51,365 nucleotides of DNA, from assembly GCA_022843545.1 (NCBI GenBank), contig JALHNL010000014.1:1-51365 (forward strand), written 5' to 3'. The notes beneath the pieces were generated by a model that saw nothing but the letters and a program-made list of their open reading frames with translations, ran no database searches and was not told the origin of the DNA. Origin of the DNA: Phycisphaerales bacterium. GTDB taxonomy: Bacteria > Planctomycetota > Phycisphaerae > Phycisphaerales > UBA1924. Position numbers and translations under genes: made by a program. Shown here one piece after another: positions 7,941 through 15,985 of this stretch. Each line of letters begins with the position of its first letter. The stretch's first letter is position 1.

Positions 7941-8110
7941 GCCACGGCCTCGCGCAGCGCCTGGGCGGCGTGCAGATCGGTGGGTGAGATGAAGGGCGTC
8001 GCGGGGCGCACGGTGATGCTGTGCGCTGCGCTGCTAGCGCGGGGCTCGAACGTGGACGCGAACCCGAAGTACGCCGCCGCGACGGCGAGCAGGAGCGCCA
8101 GGCGCTTCAT
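7892..8110 (-). CDS. Small putative exported protein
   Basis: 72 residues from ATG 8110. The N-terminus MKRLALLLAVAAAYFGFAS looks like a signal peptide or an anchor. The rest has no recognised domain and is rich in A, P and S. Its last 49 bases overlap the end of the GxxExxY gene on the other strand, which lowers confidence. No ribosome-binding site is obvious. It could be a real small secreted protein or a chance open frame in GC-rich DNA. Confidence 0.4.
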   Translation of the reverse strand: MKRLALLLAVAAAYFGFASTFEPRASSAAHSITVRPATPFISPTDLHAAQALREAVAQPRSEGSSIDPSSNP

Positions 8111-8401
8111 GGCCGGGGGCACGGAGCGGGCGGGTCGGTGTACGCGTGACATACTCAGATCATCGGCGAGCGCGGGCCCGGGCTTGACGCGGTTACCGGA
8201 CTGTCCCGGCCGTGCGACCGCGCGGCGAGGGGCTCACCACGGCGGAGCACGGCGGAAGAGGTTGGTTCAGGGCGCCCGGCGGAGCCGCTTTGGCGCACGG
8301 GCGAACCCTGGCCGTTGCGCATGGCGCGGTGCTTTGCGCCACTTCGCGGCCTTGGCGTGTGCGGTCTGATCGTGTTGCGAGGCTGGACAGAACAGAAGCG
8401 G

Positions 8402-8971
8402 TCAGACCGTCTCGATGTCCTTCTGCTTGGCGGCGACGGCCTGGTCCACTTCGGTTTCGTACTTCTTGAGCAGGTCCTGGATTTCCTTGTGGAGCTGCTC
8501 GATCTCGTCCTCGGGCACGTGGGCCTTGGGGTCGTTCTTGAGCGCGTCGGCGAGCTTGTTGCCGTCGCGGCGCGCGTTGCGGATGGCGACCTTGGCCTCT
8601 TCGCCCAGCTTCTTGGCGTGGCCCGAGAGCTGCTTGCGGCGGTCGCCCGAGAGCGCCGGCACGTTGAGGCGGATCTGCTTGCCGTCGGAGATGGGGTTGA
8701 GCCCCAGCCCGGCGGCCTCGATGGCCTTCTTGATCTCGCCGATGGCGCCCGGATCAAAGGGCTTGATCAGCAACTGCGAGGGCTCGGGCACGCTGATGGA
8801 GGCGAGGTTCTTGAGGTCCTGGTGATCGCCGTAGTAGTCCACCTTGACGAACTCGACCAGCGAGGTCGAGGCGCGGCCGGTGCGCAGGCCCTTGAGTTCC
8901 TTCTTGACGTACTCCAGCGACTTGGTCATCGTGGCCTGGACGTCCTTGAGAATCGAGTCGGGGGTAGCCAT
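8402..8971 (-). CDS. frr: Ribosome recycling factor
   Basis: 189 residues, the normal size. RRF splits the post-termination ribosome with EF-G. The sequence is canonical throughout: G-L-R-T-G-R-A-S near residues 28-35, V-D-Y-Y-G, I-S-V-P-E-P, I-K-P-F-D, G-L-N-P-I-S-D-G-K-Q-I-R-L-N-V-P, and V-A-I-R-N-A-R-R-D. The C-terminal helix is long and charged. ATG 8971 is preceded by AAGGAA eleven bases upstream. pyrH and tsf, the frequent neighbours, are not here. Two perfect hairpins separate it from the upstream gene. Confidence 0.96.
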   Translation of the reverse strand: MATPDSILKDVQATMTKSLEYVKKELKGLRTGRASTSLVEFVKVDYYGDHQDLKNLASISVPEPSQLLIKPFDPGAIGEIKKAIEAAGLGLNPISDGKQIRLNVPALSGDRRKQLSGHAKKLGEEAKVAIRNARRDGNKLADALKNDPKAHVPEDEIEQLHKEIQDLLKKYETEVDQAVAAKQKDIETV

Positions 8972-9058
8972 TTCGTGCGTTCCTTGCGGGTGCGAACGCA
9001 AGGATAGGAAGAGTCTTTGCGGAAAGCCCGCGGCCTCCCCCGGCTCGCAGACTCGCCA

Positions 9059-9081
9059 CCCCCTCCGCGTTGCGGAGGGGG
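9059..9081. repeat. Perfect 10-bp hairpin
   Basis: CCCCCTCCGC (9059-9068), loop GTT, GCGGAGGGGG (9072-9081). It lies between frr and the coiled-coil gene, 17 bases from a second hairpin. There is no T-tract, so it may be part of a dispersed palindromic repeat or an mRNA 5' structure in front of frr. Confidence 0.5.
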
Positions 9082-9092
9082 ATTTGGAGGTA

Positions 9093-9128
9093 CAAAGGCC
9101 ACCCCTTCCCGGATCGGGAAGGGGTGGC
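9093..9128 (-). terminator. Terminator-like 14-bp hairpin after the coiled-coil gene
   Basis: GCCACCCCTTCCCG (9098-9111) pairs perfectly with 9115-9128 around a 3-base loop. On the minus strand the stem is followed by TTTGTACC, a weak T-tract. It lies 31 bases past the stop at 9160, so it probably ends transcription of that gene before frr. Confidence 0.55.
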
Positions 9129-9159
9129 TTGGTCAAGACTCCGGATGGCTGGCCGAGGC

Positions 9160-10122
9160 TCAGGCCCCGCCCTGGGGCGGGCCGACGAAGGCGGTGCCGC
9201 CGGTGGGCTTGGGGGACTCGGGGGTGATGCGGATCACGTCCTTGGTCTTCTTGATCTCGGGCTGCCTGGGCGTCTTGAGGTTGTCGCGGTCGATCTCGAG
9301 TTTGGCGCGGGTCTCGTAGTCGCTGCGTTCCTGCGACGCGCCCAGCGAGGCCAGTTCGCCCTCCTGCTTGGCGCGGATGTCGGCGAGTTTGCCGCGCAGG
9401 CCCTCGAGGCTGCCCACCTGGTAGCGGCTGGCCTCCTCGATCGACTCCTGCCGGCTCTTGAGCACCGCGATCATGCGGTCGTTGCGGCTGATGCTGTCCA
9501 CCTGGCGGTCGAGCTGCCAGAGCTGGATCTGGAAGTCGGCCTGCTCGCGCTCCAGTTTGGAGAGCAGGGCGGTGAGGCGCTCGTGCTGCTTCTGCATGTA
9601 GCCCAGATCGCGCGAGATGTCGGCGAGGCGGCCTTCGTAGGCCTCGCGGGTGTTGTTCACGTCGGCGGCCTTGCGCTGCGCCTCGGTGAGCGAGAGTGAG
9701 GCGTCGTTCCACGCGATCTCGACGCGGCGCGGGGCGGCGTCGCTGGTGAGCTGCATCATCGAGGCGTGCTCGGCCTTGCTGATCAGATCGGTCAGCGCGG
9801 TCAGGTCGTTCTCGGCCATGCCCACCACGCGCTCGGTCACCGTCTTCTCACGATCGAGCGCCGTGAGTTGAGACTTCACCTCGGCCAGGTCGCTGCGGAC
9901 GGCGGCGATGCGCTTGGGGTACTGCGCTTCGAGGCTCCGCAGCTGCGCCCGCACCGCGACCGGGTCGCTGATCTGTCGGTCGATCACGTCGTTGATGCTG
10001 CCCGTCGTCTGCGTCCACAGGGCCGACAGACGCTGCGGCCCGGCGATGAGCGCGCCCGCGCCGATCAGCAGGCCGCCGATCACACCCACGCGAACCAGAG
10101 TCCGAGACATCGCACCGCACAT
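9160..10122 (-). CDS. Coiled-coil envelope protein, unknown function
   Basis: 320 residues. One N-terminal hydrophobic helix (L-V-R-V-G-V-I-G-G-L-L-I-G-A-G-A-L-I-A-G, about 7-26) acts as a signal anchor. Nearly all of residues 55-270 is strongly charged and heptad-patterned with R, E, Q, L and A, predicting a long coiled coil. The C-terminus is proline-rich. No enzymatic motif is seen. Such anchored coiled coils are often envelope scaffolds, but this is inference. The start at 10122 has GGAG eight bases upstream, making it better than the ATG at 10110 or upstream alternatives. Confidence 0.75.
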   Translation of the reverse strand: MCGAMSRTLVRVGVIGGLLIGAGALIAGPQRLSALWTQTTGSINDVIDRQISDPVAVRAQLRSLEAQYPKRIAAVRSDLAEVKSQLTALDREKTVTERVVGMAENDLTALTDLISKAEHASMMQLTSDAAPRRVEIAWNDASLSLTEAQRKAADVNNTREAYEGRLADISRDLGYMQKQHERLTALLSKLEREQADFQIQLWQLDRQVDSISRNDRMIAVLKSRQESIEEASRYQVGSLEGLRGKLADIRAKQEGELASLGASQERSDYETRAKLEIDRDNLKTPRQPEIKKTKDVIRITPESPKPTGGTAFVGPPQGGA

Positions 10123-10255
10123 GGCAGGCTCCTGGCGCGACTTGGCGCCGTTGTGAGGCGGGCCGCCCGACCCGATCGGGAGGCCACGCCGAAGGAGTTG
10201 TTGGGAGCAGCCCTTACGCGATTTCACATCTTCGGATCGAAGGGGGCGAAGGTGG

Positions 10256-10975
10256 TCAGGGCAGAGGCGTCAGGAATCCGGTCGGGATGTCGGCGAAGGT
10301 GGAGCCCGAACCGTCGAGGCGGACCGCGTTGAAGACCTTGCCCGGGCGGTGGGGGCGGGCCAGGCGCTGGGAGACATGGGCGGTCTGGCGGAAGTCCAGC
10401 ACGCTGCTGGTGCGGGTGGGCGGGGGCAGGTCGGGGCCTTGGGGCAGGGCCGCGGAGTCCACGACCAGGACCGATTCGGTGGGGTTGCGGACCTGGTCGA
10501 GGCGGATGTGCGTGGTGCGGGCGGTGTCGTCGTAGTTGTCGGGGTCGCCGGGCAGGCCGGCGTGGCCGGTGCCGTTGATGGCGTAGGTGCGGGTCATGTC
10601 CGGGCTGATGGCGGCGCGGATGCTTGGGCAGACCAGCACGCTGGCGGGGTTGAAGAGTTCGGTGCCGGTGCCCAGTCGCCCGCCCCACGACTGCACGACC
10701 AGGGCCCAGTTGGGCAGCGCGGCGTAGGGCTGCCCCAGCGCGGGTGACAGGCCCTTGTAGTCCAAGGCGTAAAGCCGGCAGACGACATCGATCTGCTTGA
10801 GGTTGGACAGGCACGCGGCGGACCGCCCGGCCTCGCGGGCGGAGCCCAAGGCGGGGACCAGCACCCCGACCAGAATCGCGATGATCGCGATGACGACGAG
10901 GAGTTCGATGAGAGTGAAGGCCCGCACGCGGAAGAGGGTAGGAGAAGCGGGCGATCGGCATTTGGCAAGCGGCAA
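10256..10975 (-). CDS. Prepilin-type protein with DUF1559-like architecture
   Basis: Up to 239 residues. The type IV prepilin signature [18 protein letters not shown] is followed by a hydrophobic helix, L-V-P-A-L-G-S-A-R and [10 protein letters not shown], as in the large planctomycete pseudopilin families. Prepilin peptidase would cut before F-T-L. The C-terminal half has T-Y-A-I-N-G-T-G and V-V-D-S-A-A-L-P in place of the usual H-x9-D-G region. The start is uncertain: TTG 10975 lies in a heptamer repeat and GTG 10927 would leave only a three-residue leader. It is separate from the prepilin cluster at 19-21 kb. Confidence 0.8.
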   Translation of the reverse strand: MPLAKCRSPASPTLFRVRAFTLIELLVVIAIIAILVGVLVPALGSAREAGRSAACLSNLKQIDVVCRLYALDYKGLSPALGQPYAALPNWALVVQSWGGRLGTGTELFNPASVLVCPSIRAAISPDMTRTYAINGTGHAGLPGDPDNYDDTARTTHIRLDQVRNPTESVLVVDSAALPQGPDLPPPTRTSSVLDFRQTAHVSQRLARPHRPGKVFNAVRLDGSGSTFADIPTGFLTPLP

Positions 10976-11046
10976 TCACAGAGGGCCCCGACCCTCTCCT
11001 CATCCTCCTTCCCTCACACCTTGCACCTCTCACCTCACACCTTTCC
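10950..11046. repeat. Two blocks of seven-base tandem repeats
   Basis: Positions 10957-10977 read GGCATTT GGCAAGC GGCAATC (unit GGCANNN), preceded by GGCGATC. Positions 11012-11046 read CCTCACA CCTTGCA CCTCTCA CCTCACA CCTTTCC (unit CCTNNCA). The blocks fill the space between the divergent prepilin and M16 genes and overlap the possible start of the former. Confidence 0.7.
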
Positions 11047-11063
11047 CCCGCTACCCTCCGCCC

Positions 11064-12284
11064 ATGCCCGTGAACTATCGCGAGAGCGTGCTTTCCTGCG
11101 GTTTGCGTGTGATCGCCGAGGTGGATGAGCAGGCCCATACGGCGGCGCTGGGGTTCTTTGTGCGGACGGGCGCGCGGGACGAAGCGCCCGAAGTCATGGG
11201 CGTGTCGCACTTCCTTGAGCACATGATGTTCAAGGGCACGCCGACGCGGTCCAGCGACGACGTGAACCGCGAGTTTGACGCGATGGGCGCGCGCTCCAAC
11301 GCCTACACCTCCAGCGAGATGACGGCCTTCCACGCCGCGGTGCTGCCCGAACGGCTGGCCGGCGCGGCCGACGTGCTGGCCGACATGATGCGTCCGGCGC
11401 TGCGCGACGACGACTTCAACACCGAGCGCGGCGTGATCCTCGAAGAGATCGCGATGTACAAGGACGACCCCACGTGGGTGCTGTACGAGCGGCTGCTGGA
11501 GGAGCACTACGGGTCGCACCCGCTGGCCCACCGCGTGCTGGGCACCGAAGAGACCATCACCAGGCTCCAGCCCGAGCAGATGCGGGCCTACTTCCGGCAG
11601 CGCTACTCCGCCGACAACACGGTGATCGCGCTCTCGGGCCGGCTGGACTTTGGCGCGGCGTGCGCGCAGCTTGACACGCTCACCCGGGGCTGGCAGACGA
11701 CCGACGCGCGGCGTGCGCACTCGCGCCCGCGGCTGGAGTCCCGCACGCTGGAACTGCGCGACCCGAAGGTGAGCCGGGCTTACCGCATGATCCTCACCGC
11801 GGGCCCGGGCATGGACGACGACCGGCGCTACGCGGCGTGGGTGGCGACGCAGTTGCTGGGCGGGCCCGACAACTCGCGGCTGCACTGGGCGCTGATCGAA
11901 CCGGGGCTGGCCGAGGAGGCCGATGTGAGCCTCGACCCGCGCGACGGCATCGGCGACCTGCGGCTGTTCTTCAGTTGCGACCCCGAGCGGCTGGACGAAG
12001 TGCAGGAGATCGTGGACGAGGAACTGGCCCAGGTGGCCGACGCGATCGCGGAGGCCGACGTGCAGCGCATCCGCGCCAAGGTGGCCACGAGCGTGACGCT
12101 GGCGGGCGAGCGGCCCGAGGGGCGCATGCACCGCCTGGGGCGGATGTGGAGTTACGCCCGTCCCTACACCACGCTGGAGCAGGAACTGGAGCGGATCAAT
12201 GCGGTGACGGTGGACGCGGTGCGCGAGGCGCTTGCCCAGTTCCCGTGGTCGCCGCGGACCGTGGGCACCATGCTGCCGGCGTGA
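11064..12284 (+). CDS. M16-family zinc metallopeptidase
   Basis: 406 residues, the size of the one-gene processing-peptidase-like members. The inverted zinc motif H-F-L-E-H (H49, E52, H53) is intact, and the third ligand lies in G-V-I-L-E-E-I (E127/E128) about 75 residues later, as in mitochondrial processing peptidase and PqqL. The second half is the inactive structural domain ending in a conserved R-x-x-R-M-H-x-L-G-R. No signal peptide is visible, so it acts in the cytoplasm or is exported by another route. The natural substrate is unknown. ATG 11064. queA starts 30 bases downstream and may be cotranscribed. Confidence 0.9.
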   Translation: MPVNYRESVLSCGLRVIAEVDEQAHTAALGFFVRTGARDEAPEVMGVSHFLEHMMFKGTPTRSSDDVNREFDAMGARSNAYTSSEMTAFHAAVLPERLAGAADVLADMMRPALRDDDFNTERGVILEEIAMYKDDPTWVLYERLLEEHYGSHPLAHRVLGTEETITRLQPEQMRAYFRQRYSADNTVIALSGRLDFGAACAQLDTLTRGWQTTDARRAHSRPRLESRTLELRDPKVSRAYRMILTAGPGMDDDRRYAAWVATQLLGGPDNSRLHWALIEPGLAEEADVSLDPRDGIGDLRLFFSCDPERLDEVQEIVDEELAQVADAIAEADVQRIRAKVATSVTLAGERPEGRMHRLGRMWSYARPYTTLEQELERINAVTVDAVREALAQFPWSPRTVGTMLPA

Positions 12285-12314
12285 TGGCTTGGCGGTAGCG
12301 GCCTACGTTGCGGC

Positions 12315-13508
12315 GTGAGCAAACTCCGCGTGGACGATCTTGACTACGACCTTCCTCCGGACCGGATCGCCACCGCGCCCGCCGAGCCGCGCGACAGCGC
12401 GCGGCTGCTGGTGGTGTCGCGGTCGGACCCGTCGCGGCTGGAGCACCGGGTGGTGCGCGACCTGCCGGACCTTTTGCGCGCCGGCGACGCGCTGATCGTG
12501 AACACCTCCAAGGTGCTGGCGGCGCGGGTGGTGGGGGCGCGGCGCGACACGGGAGGGGCGGTTGACGGGCTGTATCTGGGGCCCGAGGGCGAGATGTCGG
12601 CCGCCGGGGTCGCGCCGGATCAGGCTCCGCCGCCGTGGCGCTTCATGCTCAAGGCCAAGCGTCTGCGCGAGGGCGTGATCGTGGACCTGTTTGACCCCGC
12701 GACCGACCGCGCCAGCGGGATCGCGCTGCGGCTGCTGCGCCGCAGCCATGAGACGGGCGAGGAAGGCTCGTGGATCGTGGAGGCGGAGGGCGGCGCGATC
12801 GCGGCGCGGGCGATGCTGGACCGCGTGGGGCTGCCGCCGCTCCCGCCGTACATCCGCTCGGCGCGGAAGAAGGGCGCGGGCGAGCCGGCGGCGCACGAGA
12901 CGGTGCCGGCGGACGCGTCGCGGTATCAGACGGTGTACGCGCGCGACGAGCGGGCGGGGTCGGTCGCCGCGCCCACCGCGGGGCTGCACTTCACGCCTGA
13001 ACTGCTGGATCGGCTGGCCGGGATGGGCGTTCGTCGCGGCGAGGTGGTGCTGCACGTGGGGTCGGGGACGTTCAAGCCCGTGGAGTGCGAGTACGTCGAG
13101 GACCATCCGATGCACGCGGAGTGGTGCGAGGTGCCGGCGCACACGGCGGACCTGATCGAGCGGACGCGGCGCGAGCGCGGGCGGGTGATCGCCGTGGGCA
13201 CCACCAGCGCGCGGACGCTGGAGTCGTTCGCGGGTTTGCTGCGCACAGGGGCGGACGCGGGGCACTGGACGAACCTGCTGATCACGCCGGGGCGGCAGTG
13301 GACGATGCTCGACGGGTTGCTGACCAACTTCCACCTGCCGCGCAGCACGCTGATGGCGATGGTGGCGTCGCTGCTCGACGAGCGCAGCGGCCCATCCGGC
13401 GCGGGCGCGGGCGACGGTGTGTCGCGGCTGAAGGCGGTGTACGCGGAGGCGATCCGGGCGGGGTATCGGTTCTTTTCGTATGGGGATGCGATGCTGGTGA
13501 TGCCGTAG
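12315..13508 (+). CDS. queA: S-adenosylmethionine:tRNA ribosyltransferase-isomerase
   Basis: 397 residues from GTG 12315. QueA transfers the ribosyl part of SAM to preQ1 in the tRNA wobble position to form epoxyqueuosine. Visible: D-Y-D-L-P-P-D-R-I-A at the N-terminus, L-I-V-N-T-S-K-V, Y-Q-T-V-Y-A, G-S-V-A-A-P-T-A-G-L-H-F-T, L-H-V-G-S-G-T-F-K-P-V, H-M/E-W region (H-A-E-W), G-T-T-S-A-R-T-L-E and L-L-T-N-F-H-L-P-R-S-T-L. It is longer than typical (about 345) because of loop insertions rich in R, G and A near residues 75-100 and 180-200. tgt is not in the window. Confidence 0.95.
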   Translation: MSKLRVDDLDYDLPPDRIATAPAEPRDSARLLVVSRSDPSRLEHRVVRDLPDLLRAGDALIVNTSKVLAARVVGARRDTGGAVDGLYLGPEGEMSAAGVAPDQAPPPWRFMLKAKRLREGVIVDLFDPATDRASGIALRLLRRSHETGEEGSWIVEAEGGAIAARAMLDRVGLPPLPPYIRSARKKGAGEPAAHETVPADASRYQTVYARDERAGSVAAPTAGLHFTPELLDRLAGMGVRRGEVVLHVGSGTFKPVECEYVEDHPMHAEWCEVPAHTADLIERTRRERGRVIAVGTTSARTLESFAGLLRTGADAGHWTNLLITPGRQWTMLDGLLTNFHLPRSTLMAMVASLLDERSGPSGAGAGDGVSRLKAVYAEAIRAGYRFFSYGDAMLVMP

Positions 13509-13537
13509 GGGGGCGAGCCGCCCGCTAATCTTCCGGC

Positions 13538-14098
13538 ATGCACCCCACCGACCCCGCCCTCGGCCCCGGCTTGCTCCACGCCCCTTGGCGTTTGGCTTAT
13601 CTCGAATCGCTCGGCGAGTCGGAGAAGAAGGCCGGCGGGCAGCCTTCGTCCGGGTCGTTTCTGCGGGACTATTGGCTGGACCCGTCGGGTGATGAGAAGA
13701 ACCACGTGATCGTGCGGACCGCTCACGGCATGGTGCTGCTCAACGCGTTCCCGTACGCCAACGGGCACCTGCTGGTGGCGCTGGGCGAGGCGCGCCCGCG
13801 GCTGCTGGATTACGACGCGGCCCAGCGCGCCGCGCTGTGGCGGCTCACCGACCTGGCCGCCGACCTGCTCGAAGTGGCGCTGGAGCCGCAGGGCGTGAAC
13901 GTCGGCGTGAACCAGGGGCGGGCGGCGGGCGCGGGTGTGCCGGGGCATCTGCACGTGCACCTGGTGCCGCGGTGGGGTGGCGACGTGAACTTCACGACCA
14001 CGGTGGCCAAGGTGCGGGTGATCCCGTCGAGTCTGGAGGCTATGGCGAAGCGGATGCGCGAGTCGTGGAAGAAAGTCGCGGGACGGTGGGCGGAGTGA
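13538..14098 (+). CDS. HIT-family nucleotide hydrolase/phosphorylase
   Basis: 186 residues. The histidine triad is G-H-L-H-V-H-L-V-P-R-W (H137, H139, H141), where the middle histidine forms the nucleotidyl intermediate. Upstream lie L-L-N-A-F-P-Y-A-N-G-H-L-L-V and G-V-N-V-G-V-N-Q-G, as in the Ap4A phosphorylase-like (FHIT-related) branch. The likely role is cleavage of dinucleoside polyphosphates or nucleoside phosphoramidates; the substrate is not fixed by the sequence. It follows queA after 29 bases on the same strand. Confidence 0.9.
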   Translation: MHPTDPALGPGLLHAPWRLAYLESLGESEKKAGGQPSSGSFLRDYWLDPSGDEKNHVIVRTAHGMVLLNAFPYANGHLLVALGEARPRLLDYDAAQRAALWRLTDLAADLLEVALEPQGVNVGVNQGRAAGAGVPGHLHVHLVPRWGGDVNFTTTVAKVRVIPSSLEAMAKRMRESWKKVAGRWAE

Positions 14099-14186
14099 CA
14101 TGGGGTCGGGAGCACCCGGATCAAGCGGGGTGCAAGAACCGGCAGGCTTCGGTATGCTCCCTGCCTCACGTTTTCAGGAGATCACG

Positions 14187-14597
14187 ATGCCTAAGCCGCT
14201 GGAAGTCCCCGCCAACACCGACTCCTACACCTACACCGCTCTCGGCACGCTTGACGTGTACGACGCGGTGCTCAACTGTGACTACCAGTTCCTGGTGTAC
14301 AAGGAGGCCGAGCGCGGCGGCGCGTGGCGCGTGAGGATCAAGTCGTCGCAGACCACCGGCGTGGTCTTTGAGCCCGACGCGATGGCGAGCCAGGCCCGCG
14401 CGGCCGGGGCGCAGGGCAAGCCGTTCTTCACCTGGGGCGCGGGCATTGACCCCAGCGCGGGCGATCCGCGGATGATCCAGTACCGCGTGCACGTGGCGAA
14501 CGGCCAGCCCGCGGAGATCGAGATCGCCTGCACCATGCGCAAGGCGGACCACTCGGCGGACTCGCCCAAGTCATTGAAGGTGAAGTGGCCCGGGTAA
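14187..14597 (+). CDS. Hypothetical protein
   Basis: 136 residues, family not recognised. No signal peptide and no membrane segment. The sequence reads as a compact beta-rich domain (Y-T-Y-T-A-L-G-T-L-D-V-Y-D-A-V-L-N, W-R-V-R-I-K-S-S, I-Q-Y-R-V-H-V-A-N-G) and has two cysteines. AGGAG seven bases before ATG 14187 supports the start. It is 88 bases past the HIT gene on the same strand. Confidence 0.7.
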   Translation: MPKPLEVPANTDSYTYTALGTLDVYDAVLNCDYQFLVYKEAERGGAWRVRIKSSQTTGVVFEPDAMASQARAAGAQGKPFFTWGAGIDPSAGDPRMIQYRVHVANGQPAEIEIACTMRKADHSADSPKSLKVKWPG

Positions 14598-14745
14598 CTC
14601 GCCCTCGGGCGGCCTGACGGGGCCGAGAATCGGGCGGTTTGCTGGCCGGGTGCCGGGTTTGGGGGCACCATAAGGGCGTTCACCGCTCCCGGCTCTCTCT
14701 CCCCGATCGGCAGGGTGCGAACTGGTCGTGACTCTGGAGGTCCGC

Positions 14746-15576
14746 ATGCTGTCCGTGCGCGCGCGTGGTGTGGCTTTGACGGCGGTTCTGCTCTTGGCGG
14801 GCTCGGCGAAAGCCGCCGTCACGGTGGTCTACGACGGCTCGCTCGCCGGCGGGACGCAGACCATCAACCAGCAAGGCTGGCTGGAGTACATCACGCCGGG
14901 CGGTGCGTCTCATGCCGCGGCGGGGGGCGTAAACACGCTGAACACCACGGCGCTGGGGCAGGGCGGGGCGGGCGGCTACTTCAGCCATGTGGGCTTCCCC
15001 TCGGCCAATGTGCCGGTGGAGCCCATCAACGCGGCGTGGCCCACGCTGAACGCCGCGGCGGGGTTCACGGTGCGGTTTGACGTGGGGATCGCCTCCGAGG
15101 CGCACAACCCGGACAATCAGCGTGCGGGCTTCTCGGTCATCGTGATCGGGTCGGGCCTGCGCGGGGTCGAGCTGGGCTTCTGGCAGGACCGCGTGTTTGC
15201 GTACGAGGGCGGTGTGGCGAATCTGTTCACGCCCGCGGAGTTCGTGGCGCGCAACACCTCGCCCATCACCCGCTATGACCTGGTGGCGCTGGGCTCGTCG
15301 TACGCGCTGTTCGCCGGCGGCGACTTTTCGGCGCCGATCCTGTCGGGCGCGCTGCGCGACTACACCGCGTTTGACTCGGTCGCGGCGGGGCTGCCCTTCA
15401 ACCCCTACGCGACCGGCGACTTTGTGTTTCTGGGCGACAACACCGGCCGGGGGCAATCGGTGAGCAACACGTCGTACATCAGCCTGACCGACGCGGCGAT
15501 CCCCGCGCCCGGAGCGGCGGGCGTGCTGGTGGTGGGCGTGGTGGTCATGGGTCGGCGGCGGCGCCGCGCGGTCTAA
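14746..15576 (+). CDS. Secreted PEP-CTERM-like protein
   Basis: 276 residues. A signal peptide (R-G-V-A-L-T-A-V-L-L-L-A-G-S-A-K-A) leads a beta-rich, glycine-rich body. The last 25 residues form a sorting tail: I-P-A-P-G-A-A, the hydrophobic G-V-L-V-V-G-V-V-V-M-G, then R-R-R-R-R. This is the planctomycete variant of the PEP-CTERM signal handled by exosortase, which anchors or releases proteins at the surface. The body lacks a named domain. ATG 14746 has GGAGG six bases upstream, so the earlier start at 14728 is rejected. It converges with the NTF2-like gene and overlaps it by four bases. Confidence 0.8.
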   Translation: MLSVRARGVALTAVLLLAGSAKAAVTVVYDGSLAGGTQTINQQGWLEYITPGGASHAAAGGVNTLNTTALGQGGAGGYFSHVGFPSANVPVEPINAAWPTLNAAAGFTVRFDVGIASEAHNPDNQRAGFSVIVIGSGLRGVELGFWQDRVFAYEGGVANLFTPAEFVARNTSPITRYDLVALGSSYALFAGGDFSAPILSGALRDYTAFDSVAAGLPFNPYATGDFVFLGDNTGRGQSVSNTSYISLTDAAIPAPGAAGVLVVGVVVMGRRRRRAV

Positions 15577-15950
15577 ACGTAATGCGAAACGCTGCGCAGG
15601 ATCAGGCCCGCGGGCGTGAGGAAGAACACTTCCGCCGAGACCTCGCCCTCGGGCGGCGTGTTGTGGCTGTGGCGTCGATAGACCAGGATCACTGACTCCA
15701 GCCCGGTGGCGACGTGGACGGGCTCGAAGCGGAGCGTGGGGTTGCGCTCAAGGGCCCGGGCGAAGTAGTCGCGCACGGCGGGCACGCCCTCGATGGCCTT
15801 GTCATCAGTGCCGTTGTAGCGCTTGATGAAGGGCGACGAGTGGCGGATGTTGGCGTCGTAGCACGCCATGATCGCGTCCGCGTCGTGGGCGTTCCACGCG
15901 GCGAACCAGCGGTCGGCGAAGGCACGGGCTTGATCGGTCGTGAGGGGCAT
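15573..15950 (-). CDS. NTF2/SnoaL-like fold protein
   Basis: 125 residues. The order W-F-A-A-W-N-A-H-D-A-D-A-I-M-A-C-Y, then R-H-S-S-P-F, then G-V-P-A-V-R-D-Y-F-A-R-A-L and L-I-L-R-S-V-S-H-Y-V at the end is the alpha+beta cone of nuclear-transport-factor-2/SnoaL-like proteins. Members range from polyketide cyclases to catalytically inert small-molecule binders; nothing here fixes the ligand. An upstream extension to 16019 is open but the family begins at M-P-L-T-T-D. Confidence 0.8.
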   Translation of the reverse strand: MPLTTDQARAFADRWFAAWNAHDADAIMACYDANIRHSSPFIKRYNGTDDKAIEGVPAVRDYFARALERNPTLRFEPVHVATGLESVILVYRRHSHNTPPEGEVSAEVFFLTPAGLILRSVSHYV

Positions 15951-15985
15951 GCGGGAGGGTACACCCGAGTCGGCTCCGCGCGGGC

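Noticed and set aside
10224-12131. A 635-residue open frame on the minus strand
   Set aside because: It crosses the prepilin-type and M16 genes in another frame and has H/R/P-rich, protein-unlike composition.
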